5,089 bases of DNA from Gammaproteobacteria bacterium. Lineage in GTDB: Bacteria; Pseudomonadota; Gammaproteobacteria; UBA5335; SLRW01. How positions within the stretch are numbered: the first letter of the stretch is position 1; each line of letters begins with the position of its first letter. The translations under genes were made by a program, and so were the position numbers. This document shows, in pieces, positions 1 through 5,089 of this stretch. Location of the stretch: the NCBI GenBank assembly GCA_007134115.1, contig SLLK01000205.1, positions 1 through 5,089 of the forward strand. The letters run 5' to 3'. Under the pieces are notes generated by a model. That model was not told the DNA's origin, ran no database searches, and was given only the letters and a program-made list of their open reading frames with translations.

Positions 1-1
1 C

Positions 2-343
2 GTGGTGTTCGACGGCGTCGGCCGCGCTACGTTTGACGCCAGCCTGGACTGCTTGAGCCCGCGCGGTATGCTGGTGTTGTTCGGCCAGAGCAGCGGCCCG
101 GTGGAGCCGGTGAGCCCGGCACGCCTGGCGGCGCATTCGCTGTTCATGACCCGACCCAGTCTGTTCCATTACGTGGCGGCAGCGACCGAGCTGCACTGGC
201 GTGCGCGTGAAGTGCTGGAGGCGGTCGCGGCCGGTGATCTGCATGTGCGCATTGATCGTACTTTGCCACTGGCCGAAGCGGCAGCGGCCCATCAGGCATT
301 GGCTGGCCGTGAAACCTCGGGCAAGGTGTTGCTTGCGCCCTGA
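2..343 (+). CDS. qor: NADPH:quinone oxidoreductase (zinc-independent MDR family), C-terminal part, 5' end cut by window
   Basis: This is the last 113 codons of a quinone oxidoreductase; the family is about 325 residues long, so roughly two thirds lie upstream of the window. The enzyme uses NADPH to reduce quinones in the cytoplasm. What is visible is the end of the Rossmann-fold cofactor domain: FDGVG, then a conserved block LSPRGMLVLFGQSSGPV, which matches the Qor pattern of a CLxPRGxxVxFGxxSGPV strand-turn. The return to the catalytic domain follows, with a LPLAEAAAAHQALAGRETSGKVLL tail split here as LPLAEAAAAHQAL and GRETSGKVLL; this AHxxLxxRxTxGKxxL ending is typical of the family. The first in-window codon is GTG but it is not the real start, because the homologous block lies deep inside the protein. 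A related zinc-independent MDR reductase cannot be fully excluded. It ends 66 bp before glnE and is probably a separate unit. Confidence 0.88.
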   Translation: MVFDGVGRATFDASLDCLSPRGMLVLFGQSSGPVEPVSPARLAAHSLFMTRPSLFHYVAAATELHWRAREVLEAVAAGDLHVRIDRTLPLAEAAAAHQALAGRETSGKVLLAP

Positions 344-359
344 TGATGGCCGAGCGCGC

Positions 360-375
360 CGGACCATAATGTCCG
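360..375 (+). promoter_or_regulatory. Small inverted repeat with a CATAAT core upstream of glnE (possible -10 or operator)
   Basis: The arms CGGAC (360-364) and GTCCG (371-375) are perfect complements around a CATAAT centre. CATAAT differs from the sigma-70 -10 consensus at one base. It sits 40 bp before the glnE start, a sensible distance for a promoter. No convincing -35 box lies 16-18 bp upstream, where the sequence is GATGATG-like. The site is therefore a weak promoter candidate, or simply a chance palindrome in GC-rich DNA. Confidence 0.25.
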
Positions 376-394
376 TCCTTACCTGACCCTGTCC

Positions 395-400
395 AGGAGA
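395..400 (+). promoter_or_regulatory. Ribosome binding site of glnE
   Basis: AGGAGA, a strong Shine-Dalgarno match, ends 9 nt before the ATG at 410. It supports that ATG as the glnE start. A 4-bp complement (CCTG 382-385 with CAGG 394-397) could partly cover it, but the stem is short. Confidence 0.8.
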
Positions 401-409
401 GATAGAAGC

Positions 410-3304
410 ATGCCCGCTGTGGATGATGCGGCGCTGCCGCTTGAAGATGTACCCGCTGCGCTGCACGAGGAGTTGCAGCGGCACTGGGACGATTACCTCA
501 AAGCCGAAGGCATTGATCCCGCAGCGCCCTTGCCGGCGTCGGTGGCGCCGGCACTGGTGGCGCGGGTGTGGGCCTGCAGCCGTTTCGTGGCGCGCTGGTG
601 CTTGCAGTATCCGCAGGCATTCCAGGCGCTGGCGGCGGATGGCTGGTTGAGCGAAGAGCCGCCGGCGCAGCCGGTGGCCGAGCGCATCCGTGAGGCGCTG
701 GCGCCGTGCGAGGACGAAGCCGGGCTGATGCGGGCGTTACGCCAGTTGCGTAATCGCGAAATGGTGCGTATTGCGTGGCAGGATATTGCCGGCCATGCAC
801 CGCTGGAGCAGACCCTGGAAGCGTTGTCGGCGCTGGCCGATGGCTGTGTGGACGGTGCCCTGCAGTACCTGTACCGGCAGTTGGCCGAGTCCCATGGCGT
901 GCCGCGTGATGCGGGGGGCAACGCCCAGCAACTGGTCGTGCTGGGCATGGGCAAGCTGGGCGGCCGCGAGCTCAATTATTCCTCGGACATCGACCTGATT
1001 CTGGCCTTTCCCGAGCCCGGCCAGACCGACGGTGCCCGCCAACTGGATAATGATGCCTTCTTCACCCGGCTGGGGCAGAAGCTGGTGCGTGTGCTCAATG
1101 AGCGCACCGCCGACGGTTTTGTCTTCCGCGTGGATACCCGGCTGCGTCCGTTCGGCGACAGTGGGCCGCTGGCCCTGAGTTTCCAGGCTATGGAGGCTTA
1201 CTACGAAACCCATGGTCGCGCCTGGGAACGTTATGCCCTGATCAAGGCGCGCCCCATCGCCGGCGATCTGGTCCAGGGCGAGGCCCTGATGGATCTGCTG
1301 CGGCCGTTTGTGTATCGCCGTTATCTGGATTACAGCTCAATTGAATCCCTGCGCGAACTCAAGGGCATGATCGAGAACGAAGTGCGTCGCAAGGGGTTGC
1401 AGGACAATATCAAGCTGGGCCCCGGCGGTATCCGCGAAGTGGAATTCATCGGTCAGGTGTTTCAGCTGATTCGCGGCGGGCATGACCGGGGAATGCAGAT
1501 ACGACGCATTATCCCGGTGTTGCAGCGTCTTGGTGAGCGCGGCCTGCTTGCCCCGCACATGGTCAAGGATCTGGATGCTGCCTACCGTTTTCTGCGCACC
1601 GTGGAAAACCGTTTGCAGCAACTGGATGACCGGCAGGTGCATGAGTTGCCGCAGGATGAGATAGAGCGCACGCGACTGGCGTTCGCCACCGGTTGCGAAA
1701 ACTGGGCTGAACTGCAGAAAACACTGGGCAAGCATCGCCAGCACGTAGAGCAGGAGTTCAGCCAGGTGTTCGAAAGCCCCCAGACCGATGGCGGCAACGG
1801 TGACGATGATCATCTGCAGGCGCTGTGGGAAAAGGGGTTGAACGAAGATGACGCCCTGCAGGCGTTGAGTACGGCCGGTTTCGAGGCGCCGGAGGAGACC
1901 CTGCGCCGCATCGAGGCGCTGCGCGGGGGCTCGCTGTATCGCACGCTCAGCGAGAAGGCCCGCCAGCGTATGCAAAGTGTCATGCCGCTGCTGATCGCGG
2001 CGGCGGGTGCTACCCGCTGGCCAGACAGGGCGCTGGAGCGGATGCTGGTGATCATCGAGTCGGTGGCGCGGCGATCGGTGTATCTGGCGCTGCTGGCGGA
2101 GAACCCGATGGCGCTGTCACAGCTGGCGCGACTGAGTGCGGCCAGCCCGTGGATTGCCGACCAGATCGCGCATCATCCGGTACTCATGGATGAACTGCTG
2201 GATGCGCGTACGCTGTACAAGCCGCCCGAGCGCGAGGCGCTGGCCGACGAGCTCGATGAGCTGCTGGCCAATTGTGATGATCTCGAAGAACAGATGGATG
2301 CGCTGCGCCGTTTCCGTGGCGCCAGTGTGTTGCGCGTGGCGGCGGCGGATGTGGTGGGCAGTATGCCGTTGATGCGTGTCAGTGATTACCTCACGGAGAT
2401 CGCCGAGGTGATCGTGGAGCGCGTCGTGCGCCTGGCGCGCGAGCAGATGGCGCAGCGCCACGGCAAGCCCCGCTGCAAGGACAATGGCAAGGTGCGGGCG
2501 GCGCGTTTCCTGGTGGTTGCCTACGGCAAGATGGGCGGCCTGGAGCTGGGTTACGGCTCGGACCTGGACCTGGTATTCCTGCACGACAGCGGGGGTGAGA
2601 AGGAACAGACCGACGGCGACCGGCCGGTGGATAACGCCGTGTTCTTTGCCCGTGTTGCCCAGCGCATAGTGCATTTGCTGTCCACGCCCACTGCCGCAGG
2701 GATCGCCTATGAAACCGACTTGCGCCTGCGCCCCAGCGGCAATGCCGGTTTGCTGGTCAGCAGTCTGGACAGTTTTGACGACTACCAGCGGAACAAGGCG
2801 TGGACCTGGGAGCACCAGGCACTGGTGCGCGCGCGGGCAGTGGCCGGCGAGGAAGCACTGGCGGAGGGCTTCGCCGGGGTGCGTGCCCGGGTGTTGGGGC
2901 AGGCGCGTGATGCGGAGCAGTTGCGCGCCGATGTGGTCGAGATGCGCGAGCGTATGCGCCGCAACCTGGACACCAGCGACAGCGAGTGGTTTGACCTCAA
3001 GCAGGGTGCCGGCGGTATCACTGATATCGAATTTGTGGTGCAATATGGCGTTTTGGCGTGGGCCGCCCGCTATCCTGCAGTACTTGAAGTCACTGACAAT
3101 ATTCGTCTGCTGGAGCGTTTTGCCGCCGAGGAACTGATGTCGGCGGCGGATTGCGAATTGCTGACCGACGCCTACCGGGCTTACCGCGGCAATGTGCATG
3201 AATGCAGTCTGCAGGAGGCCCCGGATCGGGTGCCGGTGTCGGAACTGAGCGAGTTCCGCGAGGGCGTCAGTGCGGTGTGGCAGAAATTGCTGGCCGCCCC
3301 ATGA
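410..3304 (+). CDS. glnE: Bifunctional glutamine synthetase adenylyltransferase / adenylyl-removing enzyme
   Basis: Cytoplasmic regulator that attaches AMP to, or removes it from, a tyrosine of glutamine synthetase in response to PII and glutamine. The 964 residues are close to the usual 945-985. The protein has two homologous nucleotidyltransferase halves. The N-terminal adenylyl-removing centre has GMGKLGGRELNYSSDIDL at 179-196 with metal ligands D193 and D195, the third Asp at D242 in RVDTRLRPFG, and KLGPGGIREVEF at 335-346. The C-terminal adenylyltransferase centre has YGKMGGLELGYGSDLDL at 705-721 with D718 and D720, D770 in ETDLRLRPSG, and KQGAGGITDIEF at 864-875. The halves are joined by a helical region with an acidic, Gly-rich stretch near 455-465. 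All key residues are present, so both activities should be intact. The start is supported by the AGGAGA site. The homology of both halves and the length make this a firm call. Confidence 0.98.
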   Translation: MPAVDDAALPLEDVPAALHEELQRHWDDYLKAEGIDPAAPLPASVAPALVARVWACSRFVARWCLQYPQAFQALAADGWLSEEPPAQPVAERIREALAPCEDEAGLMRALRQLRNREMVRIAWQDIAGHAPLEQTLEALSALADGCVDGALQYLYRQLAESHGVPRDAGGNAQQLVVLGMGKLGGRELNYSSDIDLILAFPEPGQTDGARQLDNDAFFTRLGQKLVRVLNERTADGFVFRVDTRLRPFGDSGPLALSFQAMEAYYETHGRAWERYALIKARPIAGDLVQGEALMDLLRPFVYRRYLDYSSIESLRELKGMIENEVRRKGLQDNIKLGPGGIREVEFIGQVFQLIRGGHDRGMQIRRIIPVLQRLGERGLLAPHMVKDLDAAYRFLRTVENRLQQLDDRQVHELPQDEIERTRLAFATGCENWAELQKTLGKHRQHVEQEFSQVFESPQTDGGNGDDDHLQALWEKGLNEDDALQALSTAGFEAPEETLRRIEALRGGSLYRTLSEKARQRMQSVMPLLIAAAGATRWPDRALERMLVIIESVARRSVYLALLAENPMALSQLARLSAASPWIADQIAHHPVLMDELLDARTLYKPPEREALADELDELLANCDDLEEQMDALRRFRGASVLRVAAADVVGSMPLMRVSDYLTEIAEVIVERVVRLAREQMAQRHGKPRCKDNGKVRAARFLVVAYGKMGGLELGYGSDLDLVFLHDSGGEKEQTDGDRPVDNAVFFARVAQRIVHLLSTPTAAGIAYETDLRLRPSGNAGLLVSSLDSFDDYQRNKAWTWEHQALVRARAVAGEEALAEGFAGVRARVLGQARDAEQLRADVVEMRERMRRNLDTSDSEWFDLKQGAGGITDIEFVVQYGVLAWAARYPAVLEVTDNIRLLERFAAEELMSAADCELLTDAYRAYRGNVHECSLQEAPDRVPVSELSEFREGVSAVWQKLLAAP

Positions 3305-3311
3305 TTATTGT

Positions 3312-3330
3312 GGCCCGCCATCGGCGGACC
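3312..3330 (+). promoter_or_regulatory. GC-rich stem-loop between glnE and ilvE
   Basis: GGcCCGCC (3312-3319) pairs with GGCGGaCC (3323-3330) around an ATC loop: 7 pairs with one internal mismatch. It begins 8 bp after the glnE stop. It is not followed by a T tract (the next bases are TTCATA), so it does not look like an efficient intrinsic terminator. It may partly attenuate read-through or protect a 3' mRNA end. Four-base arms GAAC/GTTC follow at 3338-3349. Confidence 0.35.
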
Positions 3331-3354
3331 TTCATACGAACAAGAGTTCTGGCA

Positions 3355-3358
3355 GAGG
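3355..3358 (+). promoter_or_regulatory. Weak ribosome binding site of ilvE
   Basis: GAGG, 10 nt before the ATG at 3369, is the best Shine-Dalgarno in the gap. It favours that ATG over an in-frame upstream ATG at 3270, which lies inside glnE and encodes a non-homologous extension. It also favours it over the internal ATG at 3384. Confidence 0.5.
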
Positions 3359-3368
3359 CGCGAGATTA

Positions 3369-4301
3369 ATGAGTGCGATTCCCATGGACGACCGGGACGG
3401 AGTGATCTGGCTCGACGGCGAACTGGTGCCGTGGCGCGAGGCGCGGGTACATGTGCTGACCCATACCCTGCATTACGGCATGGGCGTGTTTGAGGGTGTG
3501 CGTGCCTACAAGACGCCCGCAGGTGCGGCCATTTTTCGCATGCATGAGCACAACGACCGTTTTTTCCGTTCGGCGCATATTCTTAATATGCGGCTGCCGG
3601 TGGATCGCGCCGTGATGAGCGAGGCGCAGAAGACCGTGGTGCGGGAAAACAAGCTGGAAGAGGCCTATATCCGGCCCATGGCATTTCTCGGCTCCGAGGG
3701 CATGGGTCTGCGTGCGGACAATCTCAAGGTGCACGTGATGGTGGCTGCCTGGCACTGGCCGAGCTACCTGGGCGAAGACAGCCTGGTCAACGGCCTCAAG
3801 GTGCGGGTGTCTTCCTACACCCGTCATCACGTCAACATCACTATGTGCAAGGCCAAGGCCAACGGCAATTACATGAACTCCATGCTGGCGCTGCAGGAAG
3901 CGCTGGCCTGTGATTGCGACGAGGCCCTGCTGCTCGACGCCGAGGGCTATGTGACCGAGGGTAGTGGCGAGAATGTGTTCCTCGTGCGCGATGGTGAGCT
4001 GCACACGCCGGATCTGACCTCGGCGCTGGATGGGATTACGCGCCGGACCATTCTGCAGTTTGCCGCCGATCTGGGCATTCCGGTGCATCAGCGGCGTATT
4101 ACCCGCGACGAGGTGTACATTGCCGACGAGGTGTTTTTCACCGGCACGGCGGCCGAGGTGACCCCGGTGCGCGAGGTGGATGGCCGCGTTATCGGTGCCG
4201 GCCACCGCGGCCCGATAACAGAGAAATTGCAAAGCATGTATTTTGATCAGGTGCGCGGCGCGGGCAAGAAATATCCCGAATGGCTGACGCCGGTAGCGTG
4301 A
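3369..4301 (+). CDS. ilvE: Branched-chain-amino-acid aminotransferase (PLP fold type IV)
   Basis: Catalyses the last step of leucine, isoleucine and valine synthesis (and the first of their breakdown) by moving an amino group between glutamate and the 2-oxo acids, in the cytoplasm. The 310 residues match the 309 of the E. coli enzyme. Near the N-terminus is WLDGELVPWREARVHVLTHT, followed by LHYGMGVFEGVRAY with substrate-pocket R45. The PLP-binding lysine is K163 in KAKANGNYMNS. E197 in GYVTEGSGENVF is the cofactor-contacting Glu, and TGTAAEVTPV at 258-267 is the phosphate-binding loop. The FEGVRAY and TAAEVTPV signatures favour IlvE over D-amino-acid aminotransferase or aminodeoxychorismate lyase of the same fold. 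It starts 64 bp after glnE and ends 17 bp before the zinc-finger gene, suggesting shared transcription downstream. No leucine/isoleucine/valine-rich leader peptide for attenuation is visible in the upstream gap. Confidence 0.96.
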   Translation: MSAIPMDDRDGVIWLDGELVPWREARVHVLTHTLHYGMGVFEGVRAYKTPAGAAIFRMHEHNDRFFRSAHILNMRLPVDRAVMSEAQKTVVRENKLEEAYIRPMAFLGSEGMGLRADNLKVHVMVAAWHWPSYLGEDSLVNGLKVRVSSYTRHHVNITMCKAKANGNYMNSMLALQEALACDCDEALLLDAEGYVTEGSGENVFLVRDGELHTPDLTSALDGITRRTILQFAADLGIPVHQRRITRDEVYIADEVFFTGTAAEVTPVREVDGRVIGAGHRGPITEKLQSMYFDQVRGAGKKYPEWLTPVA

Positions 4302-4307
4302 GCTTGC

Positions 4308-4313
4308 GGAGGG
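4308..4313 (+). promoter_or_regulatory. Strong ribosome binding site of the zinc-finger gene
   Basis: GGAGGG lies 5 nt before the ATG at 4319 and 6 nt after the ilvE stop. It decides the start: the longer reading from ATG 4280 overlaps the ilvE end and adds 13 residues that look unrelated to the family. Confidence 0.85.
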
Positions 4314-4318
4314 TAATA

Positions 4319-4558
4319 ATGGCTCAGGAAATACAACGCAGGGCCCAGGTCAGCAACCGGCAGGGCAGTGAAACACCCAATAGCGGGAATCATTACGAGG
4401 TGACTCGCGATGATTTGCCCCTGCATTGCCCCATGCCGGGCATGAGCCTGTGGAATTCTCATCCACGGGTATTCATTCCGGTGGAAGCCGACGGCCGCGG
4501 TCGCTGCATCTATTGCGGGGCGACCTTCCGCCTGGTGGACCGCAAGTCGCGCGGCTGA
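4319..4558 (+). CDS. Small zinc-finger protein, zf-CHCC family (NDUFS6-like)
   Basis: A 79-residue soluble protein with no signal peptide or membrane segment. After a polar N-terminal stretch of about 25 residues comes the family core: LHCPMPGMSLWNSHPRVFIP, then GRCIYCGATFRLV. The predicted zinc ligands are C37, H48, C63 and C66, in the C-x10-H-x14-C-x2-C arrangement of the zf-CHCC domain (COG4391 type). The same domain forms the C-terminus of the mitochondrial complex I accessory subunit NDUFS6. In gammaproteobacteria the biochemical role of these stand-alone proteins is not established as far as I know, and no function is claimed here. All four ligands are intact, so it is probably a folded, functional protein. 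It is tightly packed behind ilvE and 40 bp ahead of kdkA, consistent with one operon. Confidence 0.9.
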   Translation: MAQEIQRRAQVSNRQGSETPNSGNHYEVTRDDLPLHCPMPGMSLWNSHPRVFIPVEADGRGRCIYCGATFRLVDRKSRG

Positions 4559-4598
4559 TGTTGCCCGGCGCCGGTTGCCGAACCGTGTGGTATGCCGG

Positions 4599-5089
4599 AT
4601 GAGCCGGACGGGTCCACCTGTGGATACGGCGCTGCGGTTTCACGACGTCGATGTCATGATTCATGATCGGGCGCAGTTGCCGCGGGTCATCCCCGATATT
4701 TTCGATCCAGTGACCTGGCGCTCACGGGATATACTTGGCGGCACGGCTTCTGGTCGCGGCGCCACCTGGCGGGTCGCGGACCACAGGCACCGATGGGTTT
4801 TGCGCCATTATCGCCGCGGTGGCTGGCTGGCCCGTTTGCGGGGTGATCGGTACTGCTGGTTCGGTTTGCGCCGCAGCCGCCCGTGGCGGGAGTGGCACAT
4901 ACTGGCCGCTTTGTGGGAGCGCGGTCTGCCTGTGCCCCGGCCGGTGGCCGCGCGTGTCCGCCGTGGCCCGCTGACCTATACGGCTGACCTGATCACAGAG
5001 TATCTGCCGGCGCAGGCGCTTTCGGCGGTGCTTCTCCAGGATGAGTTGCCCGCCGGGCGCTGGCGACATGCCGGCGCCGTGCTGGCCGA
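4599..5089 (+). CDS. kdkA: 3-deoxy-D-manno-octulosonic acid (Kdo) kinase, N-terminal part, 3' end cut by window
   Basis: Predicted ATP-dependent kinase that phosphorylates the 4-OH of the single Kdo on lipid A precursors, on the cytoplasmic side of the inner membrane, during LPS inner-core assembly. The reading frame stays open to the window end, giving about 163 of an expected ~240 residues. Counted from ATG 4599, a kinase-like nucleotide loop GGTASGRGATW is at 47-57. It is followed by VLRHYRRGGWLARLRGDRY from residue 67, the KdkA hallmark (LRHYYRGG...DRY in Haemophilus), then GLPVPRPVAARV and the hinge-like DLITEYLP. The catalytic loop expected further on (family HxDLNxxN) lies outside the window. 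ATG 4599 is chosen because the region before ATG 4656 (LRFHDVDVMIHD) resembles the N-terminal strand of known KdkA. Alternatives are GTG 4587 or ATG 4656; none has a good Shine-Dalgarno. The frame carries no stop, but whether the gene is complete cannot be seen. Confidence 0.88.
   Translation, partial: MSRTGPPVDTALRFHDVDVMIHDRAQLPRVIPDIFDPVTWRSRDILGGTASGRGATWRVADHRHRWVLRHYRRGGWLARLRGDRYCWFGLRRSRPWREWHILAALWERGLPVPRPVAARVRRGPLTYTADLITEYLPAQALSAVLLQDELPAGRWRHAGAVLA

Noticed and set aside
343..369. 8-codon ORF overlapping the qor stop (TGATG)
   Set aside because: Too short, without a recognisable role, and no start of the next gene lies near its stop.
1337..1975. 212-codon open frame on the - strand opposite glnE
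   Set aside because: Overlaps the conserved glnE region including KLGPGGIREVEF; no ribosome binding site or domain supports it.
2117..3199. 360-codon open frame on the - strand inside glnE
   Set aside because: It lies wholly opposite the adenylyltransferase half of glnE, which has clear conserved motifs. Long antisense frames are common in GC-rich genes, and its translation shows no recognisable domain.
3270..3368. In-frame N-terminal extension of ilvE overlapping the glnE end
   Set aside because: The extra 33 residues have no similarity to IlvE, and the family's normal length is reached from ATG 3369, which has its own ribosome binding site.
3366..4232. 288-codon open frame on the - strand opposite ilvE
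   Set aside because: It is antisense to a fully conserved aminotransferase gene, is His/Gly-rich in a way typical of a reverse-frame artefact, and has no family signature.
4280..4318. Longer start of the zinc-finger gene overlapping ilvE
   Set aside because: The GGAGGG site at 4308-4313 is placed for ATG 4319, not for ATG 4280.
4565..4574. CCGGCGCCGG perfect palindrome after the zinc-finger gene
   Set aside because: A 10-bp GC-only palindrome is expected by chance at this composition; no T tract follows, so it is not a terminator.
4722..5069. 115-codon - strand frame and a 79-codon + strand frame (4735-4974) at the 3' end
   Set aside because: Both are shadows of the kdkA reading frame, which carries the conserved kinase motifs and runs open to the window edge.

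Overview
This is an ordinary-looking stretch of a GC-rich bacterial chromosome, all coded on the + strand. The 5' and 3' genes are cut by the window edges. The gene set (glnE followed by ilvE, then a small CHCC zinc-finger gene and an LPS Kdo kinase gene) fits a Gram-negative gammaproteobacterium. It resembles the glnE-ilvE-LPS-core gene order known from Pseudomonas and relatives. The presence of a KdkA-type Kdo kinase suggests a lineage whose inner core carries a phosphorylated Kdo. The exact genus cannot be read from the window.

Layout: 2-343 is the C-terminal third of a zinc-independent NADPH:quinone oxidoreductase (Qor/MDR type). Next comes a 66-bp gap with a small palindrome and the glnE ribosome binding site. 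Positions 410-3304 are a complete glnE, the two-headed glutamine synthetase adenylyltransferase/adenylyl-removing enzyme, with both nucleotidyltransferase centres intact. A 64-bp gap with a GC-rich stem-loop follows. Positions 3369-4301 are a complete ilvE, branched-chain aminotransferase. Positions 4319-4558 encode a 79-residue zf-CHCC protein, 17 bp after ilvE and behind a near-perfect Shine-Dalgarno. From about 4599 to the window end runs the N-terminal part of a Kdo kinase (kdkA), which is open at the edge and loses its catalytic loop.

Functionally, GlnE and IlvE both belong to nitrogen metabolism: control of glutamine synthetase, and glutamate-dependent transamination of branched-chain amino acids. 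The last gene belongs to outer-membrane lipopolysaccharide assembly. The short gaps suggest that ilvE, the zinc-finger gene and kdkA are co-transcribed, possibly together with glnE. There are no RNA genes, mobile elements, CRISPR arrays or gene-free stretches above 300 bp. I found no evidence of an undescribed system. The points worth a second look are small: the zinc-finger gene between amino-acid and LPS genes, the kdkA start and its junction, and two intergenic inverted repeats.
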